64,000 bases of DNA from Dastarcus helophoroides (lineage: Eukaryota > Arthropoda > Insecta > Coleoptera > Bothrideridae). The stretch is from the NCBI GenBank assembly GCA_028583605.1, contig CM053329.1, positions 6,572,001 through 6,636,000 of the forward strand. Reading direction: 5' to 3'. The position numbers were made by a program, and so were the translations under genes. Position 1 is the first letter of the stretch, and the number at the start of each line of letters is the position of its first letter. Below are positions 46,570 to 57,633 of the stretch, piece by piece. The notes beneath the pieces are model-generated. The model was not told the origin of the DNA. It saw only the letters and a program-made list of their open reading frames with translations, and made no database searches.

Positions 46570-48580
46570 GGAAATTGTAGGGTTGCAGCCTGACGTGCTG
46601 TTTCCCTCACATTGCAGGGGGTTGGAAGCTTGAACAAAATGTCTTCGTGTAAGATGCCAAAGGTTTCTGCGGCATTATTTAAAAATTTATTGAAATCGCC
46701 AATGCGACGTAGGTATTTTATTTCGTCGTTATTATTTTTGACAGTTAATTATTTCTGCAACATAGTAACTTTTGTGAATACAAAATCTCCATTATTAATG
46801 TTACTTATTTTCAATTAGAGATTGCTAAATCTCTAAGAATTCTCACTCGCTACTGTATCAGCAAATATTTCATAATCGCTGCTACTAGAACGGAAGTGAG
46901 GAAACTTTAGTCAGATTTCTCGAGTGAGATTTCTTTTGGTATTTGGACTGGTACTAGTTGTTTAGTAACTTCCTTAACATCTTTTAAATAATGTATTTTT
47001 TCTTAGCAGCTATTTAATTCGTGATTTTCCTCTTGGCCTACCCCCTTTAGATTTGCGCATAGTTCCTTCAGATATTTCGGGTGTAACATGATTGTTGTCA
47101 TATGACGACAAAGGAAAATTATTTCTACTGCTACATATTAAGATAATAAGCCTTATATATACGAATATATACAAGTTCATTACAATGCAATTGGAATCTA
47201 ATTTTATTAGAATCTAATGAGAACTAGATTGCAATTGCAAAGTTCACGTAGATGAGGCAAAGCTTGTATCACTGGTAGCATCGCAACATCCATTGATACA
47301 AACTTCCTCGGCGTGACTTTATTTTTATCTAGTTCGGCAAATTATCAATAAAATATTCTGTAATTAAATAGTTAAACGTGCTCAAAATTGAAAATATGAA
47401 ATAAGGCCAAAGAAGGCCGAAACTAGTCTATGGTTGCGGTTGTACATATTTTCAATTTTGAGCACGTTTAACTGTTTAATTACACAATATTTAATTGGTC
47501 ATTTGTCGAACTGCTACATGTGGCAATCGGTGTTTCACTTTCCTCTTGTTGATCAGCTGAAACGGTTTTATCCAAAGGACGATCAGTCACACACGCCGTC
47601 AAAAATTCATGATCTTCAAAAACGTTTTCGTTTACTTGGATAAATTTCTGTTACTTGAAAACCGTTTTGAATGATTATAAATTGTAAATATTGTCGAAAA
47701 GGCATGGCCAATAAGTTCCTAAATACTTATGGGCTGTGCTGGATTCAGAACCATCCATTTGCCACAAGCAAAATTACAATATGTTTTCAAGGGTTCGAAT
47801 TCTGTCCTATCGAAGGTTTGCATTTTGTAGCTTGTATGAGGATGAAAACTTAACATAACGATACCATTACTTTTACAGAAGTCGATTAGGTTTATATTAA
47901 CATGACTATCAAGAATTTAAATCACTGGATCATCGACTGCAGGTTTAACATCATTCTTAAAATGTTCTAGGAACCGTAAAAATAAGTTTTTGTTAGATCA
48001 ACCACATGGATTAGCTCCTCCGACATTTCCCCTAGGTGCTCTCTTAAGCATATGTGTCTTAAAATTGACGCGTGGAAATACCATAAGAGGTGGAATATGG
48101 TTACCAATCGCATTAATAGCCGCAATAACTGTTACGTTGGCTTCTCTTTCACCACTGGTCATTTATCCAATTTGTTTTGTATCCCTTGGACCTAAAATCT
48201 TTAATGGAACGCGGACGGTTGTAACAGCCGTTTCATCAGAATTCCATATTTTTTTCTGGGGGGAAATTTCCACAAGATAAAATATCTTTGTAGTTTTCAA
48301 AAAAATAGGCACATTGTTTTTGTTAAACGACAATTATCATGCCAACCTGGTAAATTCAGACTTTCGAAGCGACAAATTAGTACGCATCTTACTGAAAATA
48401 TCGTAACCACTCTTTACCAGCATCTTTTCGTTTGTCCCATGACACGGGATATTTTTTCTCATTTGCGATAGCCTATTGATATGTTAAACACCAAACTTCC
48501 TTTTTTCGTTAAACCGTAGTAATGACGTGACGCTGTAATTAGATATTCTTCTAAAGCAACTTCTTCATTTTGGTTAGTAT
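46570..48580 (-). pseudogene. pogo/Tigger-like DDE transposase pseudogene
   Basis: Read from 48580 down. EEYLITASRHYYGLTKKG belongs to the region between the DNA-binding and catalytic domains. KIWNSDETAVTTV (about 48245) holds the first catalytic aspartate. TVIAAINAIGNHIPPLMVFP and LKRAPRGNVGGANPCG are conserved in this group. ILDSHVNINLIDFCKSNGIV with MLSFHPHTSYKMQTFDRTEF contains the second catalytic region (usually LDNHxSH, PPHTSHxLQPLD). The C-terminal part has KSKGGRPRGKSRI and KYLRRIGDFNKFL. Several stops and frameshifts occur. A MITE (47349-47496) interrupts it, and the N-terminal end is cut by the LTR at 48581. The plus frame 47990-48280 is its antisense shadow. Confidence 0.88.
47349..47496. 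repeat. MITE-B, complete palindromic copy
   Basis: Arms of about 48 bases: ATATTCTGTAATTAAATAGT with TAAACGTGCTCAAAATTGAA, repeated inverted as TTCAATTTTGAGCACGTTTA with ACTGTTTAATTACACAATAT. The loop carries GGCCAAAGAAGGCCGAAACT and AGTCTATGGTTG. It is inserted in the 3' part of the pogo-like pseudogene. Relatives lie at 4653 and 25619. Confidence 0.88.
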
Positions 48581-48939
48581 TGTTACGGGCTTATCGCTTC
48601 GAAATAATTATTACGCCGTGAATTATAAGCACTTTATTTCTAAACTGAACTCTGAACACTACAACTGCAATTTACTAACACTGCTTATTGACTGCCAACT
48701 ACTAACTCACTAATTCACTACACAAACTTCTTCTAACTGACTTGAGGGAAGGGCGATCGCCTTATATAGTTTTCGCTTCCAAGTTCTAGAAAAATACAGC
48801 ACATAAGGCTTATCGTTTGCCGAAATTTTCTGAGACGTTTATCTGCCGTTTGCTTTTTTATCGCAGCCTCTTTACCTTATCAGATCTTTCTAGAAAATTT
48901 TCTTACGTACTAAACTTCTATAATTTACATTTCTTTGTA
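48581..48939 (-). repeat. Solo LTR of the gypsy-like family
   Basis: 359 bases colinear with the LTR at 32447-32808: TGTTACGGGCTTATCGCTTC at 48581, TTATATAGTTTTCGCTT (TATA), TTCTAGAAA, CTTATCG, CTTATCAGATCTTTCTAG. The outer end has decayed (TACAAAG instead of TGTAACG). GTAT lies directly on both sides (48577-48580 and 48940-48943 region), a 4-bp target-site duplication. No internal element sequence remains, so it is a solo LTR left by LTR-LTR recombination. It separates the pogo-like transposase from whatever lay upstream. Confidence 0.85.
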
Positions 48940-48943
48940 GTAT

Positions 48944-50401
48944 TATTATACCTTATTGGCCAGTTCACTATTTCGGTCTGCTTGCCAATGAGAACGACAA
49001 AGCAAACTTTTGTACGAGGGAAGAGGGAAAGAGACACTAAATCGGCATAGCTGCCAAATGGTAATTCATTTATGTGTATCTCCTTTGTTATGACCGTGAT
49101 AAATCGCTTCATCGCTACATAATTCTTCTTCAATTCAACCACTGGGAAAATGTATAAGGGTAACATGTGCGTGCACATGTCACCTGGCACCGATTGGAAT
49201 TATTTCTACATGGACTTACGACCGGGCCGAATCTGCATTAAATAAAACATTCTCTAGTAGCCCTCCCGTCGTGGGCGTAGAGAGCATGCAACGCTTGCGG
49301 CTGCATTATCAAGGAGACGGCAACAGGCATACAGTTCAGGAATTTATTCAAATTAGAAATACGTAATTGCAAAAATATGTGAAATTTAAAAAAAAAATCG
49401 GACGGTTTTGCGCTAAAATGTATTATTTTCCAACTTCAAAATCGCATTTTCCGACCTTTTAAACTCAAATATTTCATCTTGCTCCTTAAATTGTGAGAAT
49501 AATTAGAAAAAGTTTGTTAAAAAACTGCAAAAAAAACCGAAATTTTTAGAGGAAAATAAAATATTTAATTTTTAAAAACTGATTTTTACGACTGATTGGG
49601 CTACTGCGAAACACAAGGAGAGGACATATTTAAACCACTTATTACACAAACATTTTTCCTTCATTTTTTTTGTTGAATCAATTTTTAGGTTTTCAGTTTA
49701 AATTTTCGGTTAATTTATTTTAACACAGAGTACATCTTATCTGTATCTTAAAATTTTTGCTTTATTTTTCGTCAGACCGGTTGGTTAACAAAATAAAATC
49801 TAAAAATATCTACAATCATTTTCATACCTTTTAAGATGTGAAAATAATTGTAGAATCAAGTGGTAGCTACAGATGTATTTCCTATTTACAGCGGCACTCT
49901 CTTATTAAGCTTTGATAAGGTACTGATGCAATATTTACAATATTTACTTATTGTTCCCGTCTGCAGTTTGCAGCTGAATGCGTCGTGATGATTTGATAAG
50001 CGCTCCTTTGGAGCTGTAACACATTGAAACAGTGTAAATTATACTACCCCTCTCTATCCCTGCAGAATTTTAATATGTTCTTGTTCTTTAAACGTTATAG
50101 CAGACCGAAATCGTGTATTGGCCAACAGTCTTTGTCTTCCAATCTCCATGTGGGGTCAGGAATTCATTCTTTTTACCCCTTCGTCACTCTGTTCTTTTTA
50201 TTAAGAACTTTACTTTCCATTTCTGCTTCTCTTTTTTCTGCAGATTTTACATATCTGCCCTTTTTGTGCCATTCACTGAAAACACCCTCTTCACGCGTAT
50301 GGAGTGCCTTGTTTTTCTTTCGCCTACTAGTCGTTTGACCGAGCCCCCGGGGAAGCCATCCAAAAACTCGGGGTTAGTAGACTGCTTCCCGTCTTCTTGA
50401 T
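48944..50401. other. No gene recognised
   Basis: A 90-codon minus frame (49190-48918) reaches into the solo LTR but resembles no known domain. It could hold the lost N-terminus of the pogo-like transposase, yet no helix-turn-helix is visible. The part next to 50400 may be trailing sequence of the LINE ORF1 element. Confidence 0.35.
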
Positions 50402-51696
50402 TTACTCTACTATCTTCAGTAGTTCCGGCATATTTTCTAAGAAGTTGTTAACTTCCTTTGTCGTTACTCCTGAGCTGGAAAACTGCATTATCATGTCACA
50501 CAAAATAATGCTTACCTTTGCCCTCTTGTCTTCTCTTTTTTTCCTTCTTGTTTTCTCTCTCTTCTTGCTTCTTTGTCTTTCCGTCTTCTCTTTTTTTTGC
50601 TTTCTTTTTCGTTGTCTTCTGTCTTCGCCCTAGCTTTACTTGCATAAGAGACTTCCTCGATTCTCTTTGCAGGATTGACTTTGCTATTTTTGGTTTTCGG
50701 TAATGCAAGACAACCGCGTTAGGTTGCAGTGTGAGCTCCTTCGCAGTTGGCGCATTTTACCGGCTGTGTCTTTGGAAGTTCGCATGTCTTCGTCTCATGC
50801 TTTTGCCCGCATTTGACGCAGATTGAGTCTGCGTGGCAATTCTTCTGCGTGTTTCCGCAGCTCTGGCAGTTGAAACACTGCCCGACGTATTTTCTTCTCC
50901 TGAGGGCCTCTACTTTTATATCTAGGCCGCAGCAGGTTTTCATTTCGTAGATCTTCTTCTTGTCTCGGTCAAGCTCCTTGCTTTGCCTGTACATCCGAAC
51001 AATTTTAGTTGGATGAAATACTTTTTCCTTTAAATCGTCTTTGACTTCTTTTTCCTTTAGAAAAGTGGGAATTCCTCTCAGTACTACTCTAAGGTTTCTT
51101 TCCTCTGAAAAGGAGTACGTGTGCTACTAAATTTTCTTTTCCTTAAGTTCCTTTACAAGGGCTTGATGATCTTCAGGGCCTGTAGGATAGATTTTTATTG
51201 CATCCTTACTCGCTTCTGCCTTGATGTATTCAATTTTCTTCGTCTTCATGGTATTTGCGGTTACCGTCCAATTTTTCTGCTCCCGCAGAATAACTGGAGG
51301 TACCTGTCCTTTTCTTTCACGAGTTTTGCTGTTGCTTTTGCTTGGCTTTGCTTGAATAGCCGTTATTTTGAATTCTTCAGCCTTCTTGCGCTGTACGCGG
51401 GCTTCCTTTTCTTCTCTTTTCTTTTCCATCGTTATATTCTCTGAGTTAACGACAGAATTTTGAGCATTTTCTTCGCTTTTTTCTTCTTTTTGTGTAGAAG
51501 TTAAATCTTTCCTCTTTTCTTCAGCAACCAAGCATTCTACATTTTCTGTAGCGCTCAAGTCGCCTACTCTCTCTTTTAATGCCGAATGTAGCAATAAAAG
51601 TATTTCCTGTAATGCCTCTATCGATATATTTTTAAAATCTTTGCCGGATATCGGGCTTGTTGCCCTTTTGCACGTCTTCAGCTTTTTTCTCTTCAT
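50402..51696 (-). pseudogene. Jockey-type LINE ORF1 (Gag-like, zinc knuckles)
   Basis: One frame from ATG at 51696 to 50512 encodes a Gag-like RNA-binding protein: a basic N-terminus, a charged K/E-rich middle, WTVTANTMKTKKIEYIKAEA, a conserved HTYSFSEERNLRVVLRGIPT block typical of Jockey ORF1, then three knuckles (CFNCQSCGNTQKNC, CVKCGQKHETKTC, CANCEGAH). It is broken by two adjacent stops (51127-51132) just before HTYS and one at 50719-50721. The first knuckle has N where H is expected. A shifted frame beyond an A8 run continues to 50402 with VTTKEVNNFLENMPELLKIV. The 51,697-51,840 stretch may be its 5' leader. No ORF2 follows. The plus frames at 50500-50630 are antisense to the lysine-rich tail. 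Confidence 0.88.
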
Positions 51697-52471
51697 TGTC
51701 GCACAATTGTGTTGGAGAACAAACCTCTCTGTTCTCGCACGGTTACTTCACTAAACTTTAATCGCAATGCGGTGGCACCAACGATCCGGAAGCCTGGACG
51801 CACACCAACACACCAACTGAACAATTGGCCAACAGTGTATGATGTATATTTAAAAATTAGGGTTTCCGAATTTTTGAACTATTGAATGTGTCTGATTAAT
51901 GTTGTTTTGAATAAATTATTAGGCCAAGCTGCTTCCGGAATAGACGTATCTTCACTAAGACACCGGTTTGCCCCTGTGATTAAATTTTCAGCATTTAGTG
52001 CAGCTCTCTTAAGATTTACTTCGCGGCAAGTTATTAAATATTAGGTACTCTAAAAGAAATATATTTATTTAACTTTATCTAGAAACTGCAAAAAATAATT
52101 CTAAATATTGTTTTGTTGGACCTTAGTCCACCCAGCAGGTTGTGCCTTGGTCTGGTCTAAGGTAGGACATTCATTACTGGCCCGAAGTACATGCGTGTGT
52201 TACCGGAAGGATTTATATAATTTTCTTGGTTATGGCATTCATTACAAACAAAATGCATGCACAATTAAAGAACCTAGGAATTTGTCTTTCAGAACTTATC
52301 CCAAGAAAGCAAAAGTACTTACCAACAGATTAGATGGTAGGAGATAATGACTATATATAAAATATTTCCTTCACAGATATAAAAACACAGAAACCTTATT
52401 AAACCACAATGTGCCTAATGTATTTAGTTTGCACTAACTGCCATCTATTGCATGGAAATGACCACTAGAAT
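51697..52471. other. Possible LINE 5' leader, then unassigned DNA
   Basis: 51697-51840 is less AT-rich and directly precedes ORF1 on the minus strand, so it may be its 5' untranslated region. From 51840 to 52471 nothing is recognised, and the plus frame 52108-52347 has no family features. Confidence 0.35.
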
Positions 52472-52517
52472 GTTACCGCCAGTTAATATTTTATTGGTCC
52501 TAGGTACTGGCGGTAAC
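52472..52517. other. Perfect 12-bp hairpin
   Basis: GTTACCGCCAGT (52472-52483) and ACTGGCGGTAAC (52506-52517) are exact reverse complements around a 22-base spacer. Its role is unknown. Confidence 0.8.
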
Positions 52518-52774
52518 CAAGGTACAACACGCTTCCCTATAGTTAATTGACAATGATTGTTATGTTATCAATCATCATCATGAAATTTATATTTCTTATT
52601 GGCGCTTAAAACTGGGTCACTAGGTCACATAAATTGTCAAATATTACATATTTCTCTGAAAATTCATTTTCAGCGAAAAAGAAAAGTACGGTGTGCAATT
52701 TAAATAAAAGGGGTGGGTGGTAAAAACCGGCATTGTTTTTAAGATGCTCTATGATGGATTAATTGAAAGAAAAA

Positions 52775-53752
52775 ACTGGGAATTACGCACTAGCGGCAAA
52801 TTTTTTCCCTGGTAATGGTTGACAACTGCAAATAACTATCATTATATCACCTCATGCTAATCTTATTTTCCTTTGAGTACTCGACTTATGTACACGCACT
52901 GTTACCTCACTTCAATAGCAGATATAAATATGATAGTTCAACTTTATTTTATTTTATTTTATTTTTTTTCATTTTATGTTTCCTTTAATTTGACCATATT
53001 TTTTGAAAAGCAGCTCAGGAAATTATTTTCATAACATTCAAGGAAGTTTAAGCGTTCGACACAGACATGAAATTTTGCATGACATTTCCATTGTGTTACT
53101 TAGTATATGCTGCCATATTTAAAAAAAGAGCGTCCTGGAAATTACGGACCGCTTTTGTCGGAGTATTATGGACCACTTAATTCTTTAAAAATGACAAGCT
53201 AACTTCGTGATTTTTTATGCAAAATATTAACACAACCTTAATTTTTCGGCAATTTCTAATAGCTTTTTGGTACAATAATAATTTTTCAAATGTAAGTATA
53301 AAATGTTGAGGAGAATGTGTGTAGTCAAGCTGTTTATTTGGCATGTGCCATGTGCCGTAATGACCGCAAGTTATTGGACTTACCAGCATTGCGTTTCGGA
53401 CTGATTTTCATTGCCATTTTTTACTAAATTTCATTTTGTTTCTCATTAATAATAAATCTGGTGTCATTTAGAATCAAAAATAAAGCTTGTCTAAAACATT
53501 TTTCAAATTTTGGATCAAGTTACAAAGTGGTCCCTAATTCCCTGACATTTTTCAAAATCGCAAAAATACAAATTTTGCGCCAACTGATATAGATAAGTTG
53601 TGTAATTTAAAACAATTTAACCAAACTGCTGTGACCGAAAGAGAGGTCATTAGTCGTACTACAAATTCAAGCTAGGAAATTTTCGAAAATAAATAATTTT
53701 TTGCAAGAATTTAAGCCAAAATTAAAAGACAGTCCACAATACCCCAGTCAGT
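52775..53752 (+). mobile_element. Non-autonomous TIR element M, copy 3
   Basis: Colinear with copy 2: AATTACGCACTAGC, TACTCGACTTATGTACACGC, GGAAATTACGGACCGCTTTT, GTATTATGGACCACTTAATT, CAAAGTGGTCCCTAATTCCC and the terminus GTCCACAATACCCCAGTC at 53732-53749. The left terminus is degraded. About 120 bases of unique sequence are inserted near 53290-53410. No transposase. Confidence 0.78.
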
Positions 53753-53794
53753 ACTAATTGAAAAATTTTTTGGAACGTCTTAGAAAGTCTTACA

Positions 53795-54100
53795 TATACA
53801 CAACTATTATTATCTTTTGAGAAGGACTACGTGACCTCAGTGATGAAATACCACATGGGGCTGCTATTCAGAATGAACTGAGGATTAATTCTTAATATAA
53901 AAAAGTGAGGGTGCAATTTAAAAAATAAAGAGAGTTGAGCATGGTTTCTTCAGGATGGCAGCAACTACTCACGTTTTAAGGGGCCCATAATAATAGATTA
54001 ATTGATGGCATTTAAACATTATTTCGGGTTCTTAGTCACTATCTTGTTCAACTAACCGAGATATTGCCTAATATGAACATTTCGTGAGACACGCTGTATA
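53795..54100 (-). repeat. 0.3 kb MITE F5, copy 2
   Basis: Reverse complement starts TATACAGCGTGTCTCACG and is colinear with 45878-46176 (ATATTAGGCAATATCTCGGT, GCCATCAATTAATCTATTAT, AATCCTCAGTTCATTCTGAA). It lies 40 bases from element M copy 3. Confidence 0.75.
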
Positions 54101-55246
54101 TTACAATAATCACTATACATCAAAATGATTTCATTTCAAGCTCCATAAAAAAGTGAAGCTTCTTCTATATTTGCATGCAAGAGGGTAATGATTGAATGAA
54201 TCGAATAATGGATTCTGCAGGAATAATGTCAGTAATTTGTTGGATCTAATATCATCTTCTATGCTGAAAATACTTGAATAGCAGTCAATGCAGTCCTAGC
54301 ATGGTGAAAATATGTCAGCATTATATAAAAGTTATTTTGTGAAAATCGCCGTCACGAGCATTAAGAATTTCATGCCTGCCATATCATTTTATGTAATGGT
54401 GTTTTAAACTAACTGTAATATCGCACAAAAGTCACGTCGTTCTCTATTTGATAAAATCAAATTTTCCATCGTAATTTTCCTCGGTCTACGGTAAAAGTTT
54501 TAAAATCATTTCACGCACACTAAGTGCCAAGTTTATTGAAAAGCCCAACCGCAGAACGTAAAAGGTCTCCCTATACATGCGACATTTTTATGACGTATTT
54601 ACAAAAGTAGTGCCCGCAACTCAAAGATTAAGCCATTTGTTCCTGGAGGTCTCGCGAGGGTTCCGACACGTCTCATTTAAAACCTTCAGAGATGGATTAT
54701 CCGCAATAAAGTACATGGCGCGCGTGACTACGGCCCCGATAAAACAACACTCAAGACCGAATCACACTATTTTATCCCTTGCTCATCGGGGGCCCCACAT
54801 CAACTTATTTTGCGAACAAGCTGTAAAGACATTTCAGTCAATTCAAACTAATTCCGTCTTAAGTTTGACAAGTTTTAATAACGGTCTACTAAGTTCGCAT
54901 AATGTTTTTAAATAATGATATCCAATAAGGATAATAACATCATGGTGAATAATGGAACTCGTTCTGAATAATGGACAGCGAACTGGTTGCTGTTGGCTTA
55001 CCTGTGTTCTGTAGGTACTTTCTTAAAAGATCTTGGCTGGACCTAATAGCTATGTTTCCTTTAACAGCAATTTTTACAAACTGTTTTAAAACATTCGAAA
55101 TTTCTATCTACCAGGACCCATAATATGCGAATAGATTAAATTGGACTTCTGATAAATTTCTATCGATAGATGCATTTCACTACTACATTTTATTATTAAA
55201 ATTGGCAATTCGGGATAAAGAGCGATCGTTGTTTTAGTTGCACACA
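54101..55246. other. No gene recognised; one block repeated inverted at 56.05 kb
   Basis: The GC-richer block 54540-54850 carries a 112-codon plus frame without a recognised domain. Its part at about 54779-54832 (TTGCTCATCGGGGGCCCCAC, GCGAACAAGCTGTAAAG) recurs inverted at 56040-56098. Confidence 0.4.
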
Positions 55247-55730
55247 TACACTGTGGTGATAGAGTTTGGAACAAAAATTCATAATTCCGTTAGGTGCTGG
55301 TTTCGAGAAAAACGCTCGGACAGATCGATTTGATTTTTTTAAACGCCAGCTTATGACGTAAGAATTTTATTTATGACGTCACCAATACTTAATTTTTTCC
55401 ATGAAAGATAAATTTTAATTTTGTAAAATAATTGCGTTTTTTTCGAAAAACTGTTGTGTAAGATATATATATTTTTACATCACCATTTTCAGTAGTGAAA
55501 AGGTCTGCAGAAAACAGCAACAATAAATTGCAGTTGTTATTTAGGAAAAAAAAACGATGATGACGTCATTGTGCAAAGATGTATAATATATAATAATAAT
55601 ATATAATAACATTCTTACGGCATAAGCTGACTTTTAAAGTAATCAAATCGACATGTCCAAGCATTTTCCTTAAACACACTACCTAACGGAATTATAAATT
55701 TTGTTCCAAACTTTATCACCACACTGTATA
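55247..55730. repeat. Palindromic (foldback) element F4
   Basis: Left TACACTGTGGTGATAGAGTT with TGGAACAAAAATTCATAATT and CCGTTAGGT, right end inverted TATACAGTGTGGTGATAAAG with TTTGGAACAAAATTTATAAT and TCCGTTAGGT. Arms of roughly 140-200 bases include a TGACGT(C/A) motif. No coding content. Confidence 0.85.
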
Positions 55731-56765
55731 TCTCTTTTTAATGACTTGCATTTGGTAAATATTAAAGACGGGTATACATATAATGTGGGACCATATGCAT
55801 GACCAGGTGAAACGACTAGAACAATAGCTTCAGCTTATGGAAAATCAACGTAATTGTTCTAAACGTTCTGTAATGAATGAAGGAGGTATATCGATCAGCA
55901 GCAAACAATTTCATAGATGCCTGTTTCAATATCCAATAAATTAAAGCCAGCTTTATGGTGTGAAATAGCCTGCCTGATGTAAACTGCAATTGAACCAGAG
56001 CGAACTTATTATGCACAAGCCAGTCTAATCAAGTCGTCCCGCTTTTAAAGCTTGTTCGCGAAGAAAGGTAATGTGGGAACCCAATAAGCAATGTCGAGAA
56101 AGCGGCAGAGCGATTTCGTTTACACTATTCGTCTTGAATTTTATTACAGGAGATTTGGGGCCAAGAAGATGTATGTGGACTATCGCTCTCTTAATGAAAT
56201 TACTTCCATAGCTAATATCATTACTGTAATATTCAGTGCGTAGAGATATCTTATTAAAAATGTTCTGTGCTGGGAGAGAATACATATATTATATTGGTAA
56301 ATAAAATGATAATAAAACAGAAGCTTTTGAACTTTAGATTTGATTATACTGCTACATAATTATATGTTCAAAAGAAACTACATCCTGCGATAAAACCTTG
56401 GTAAAGGTATTTTTTCTTGTGACTTTGGCAATGATTATTTATAATTCTACTTTGGAAAAAGGTAAAACAATTTAAAAAACACAACAGCGCTTTCCATATG
56501 ACTTGTTACCTGTTATAGTATTGAAAATAAAAATGTTATGTTCGGTAGTAAGCATCTTATTTAGTAAAATTAATTCAAGAATTTAAAGACAAAATTGTTA
56601 GTTTATTAAAAGTATACTGATATACCTAATAAATATATTGCTTTAATAACGATAACCTCTACCAAATACCTAAAAGAGAAATTTTAAAAATGTCTCACCC
56701 TTCATCTCAAAAACAAGACGTGATAGGACCATGAAATATTCACACTGTTCCTAATAACAATCAAA
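55731..56765. other. No gene recognised
   Basis: Minus frames 56016-55816 and 56285-56025 show no known domain. 56040-56098 is the inverted partner of 54779-54832. Confidence 0.4.
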
Positions 56766-57633
56766 GAGGGTGAATCTAATATGAACCGGAATTTCTATCA
56801 TTTCGCCATAAGGATATCGGGAGTGTGCACATACTCTTAGACATGTTAGGTGGGGATATCACATGACTTTCTGCGCTCAAACGAATTCCGTTCTCGTCCG
56901 TTCATCAGTTGTAAATACAATGAGTGAGCAAGAGGTTCATCCGCACGTTACGCAGCGCATTATTATTAAATTTCTTGCCGTTAGAAGCACAGTTTAGGTA
57001 CACTTGTTCCAAGAAAGCTTAAGGGTATGAATGGCGCAAAAATTTTTGGAAGGACGAACTCAAATTGAAAATAAACCCTATGCTTGTCGTCCTCGGACCA
57101 GTGTGGCCGCGAACAAGATTAACGCTGTTGTGTACGTCGATTTTATGCATGAACGTCATACGCTTAATGCTGCTTACTACTGCCAGCTATTGGATGAAGC
57201 AAAATGTGCATTTCGGCGGAAGGGGCGCAAATTTTCGGTCAGATATGTGATTTTGCTTCACTATGTCCTGCCCCCACTTAGCCAATCTGACCCATCAAAA
57301 ATTAGAGGAAATGCATTGGGCACCATAAGAACATCCTCTTTACAGTCCCGACTTATCACTATGTGATTATCATATGTTTGGGCTACTAAAAGAAGCTCTA
57401 GGAGGTAAGCAATTCCATGATGATGATGCTGCTGTTGAGATATTTGTGTGCAATTGGCTGCAAACACTCTCCCTTCTTTTTATGATGATGGCATTAAAAA
57501 ACTCTCAATCCGTTGGAAAAAATGCATAACAAAACCAGGAGATTATGTAGAAAAATAGTTAATAACTTTGTATACGTATCTTGTACCAATAAATTTTTAA
57601 AAATAAATTGCGATTCATATTTCATTTACCCTC
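56766..57633 (+). mobile_element. Mariner-like element, internally deleted
   Basis: Imperfect terminal inverted repeats bound the element: GAGGGTGAATCTAATATGAA at 56766 and, inverted from 57633, GAGGGTAAATGAAATATGAA, followed by G(G/C)AATTT in both. Length about 870 bases, against roughly 1.3 kb for complete mariners. The internal coding remnant is described separately. Confidence 0.85.
56920..57558 (+). pseudogene. mariner transposase pseudogene
   Basis: From ATG at 56920 it reads MSEQEVHPHVTQRIIIKFLA, the start of the mariner DNA-binding domain. After a gap and frameshift it continues FLEGRTQIENKPYA and RPRTSVAANKIN, the end of that domain and linker. It then jumps to VDFMHERHTLNAAYYCQLLD in the catalytic domain, so the segment with the first catalytic aspartate is deleted. 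The second catalytic region reads LLHYVLPP where HDNARPH is expected. The third is recognisable as YSPDLSLCDYHMFGLLKEAL, as in the D34D motif. The end reads KQFHDDDAAVEIFVCNWLQT, then FYDDGIKKLSIRWKKCI, and stops at 57556-57558. At least three frameshifts: inactive. Confidence 0.88.

Noticed and set aside
47990..48280. 96-codon plus frame with apparent membrane segments
   Set aside because: It is the complement of the pogo-like transposase catalytic region, which is clearly the coding strand.
48918..49190. 90-codon minus frame as the missing N-terminus of the pogo-like transposase
   Set aside because: No helix-turn-helix pattern and it runs into LTR sequence. Position fits but content does not.
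50397..50703. Plus-strand frames with long hydrophobic Phe/Leu/Ser runs (apparent membrane segments)
   Set aside because: Antisense of the lysine/glutamate-rich tail of the Jockey-type ORF1.
54577..54915. 112-codon plus frame in a GC-richer block
   Set aside because: The only conserved part is also found inverted at 56.05 kb, where the frame differs, so it behaves as a repeat rather than a gene.
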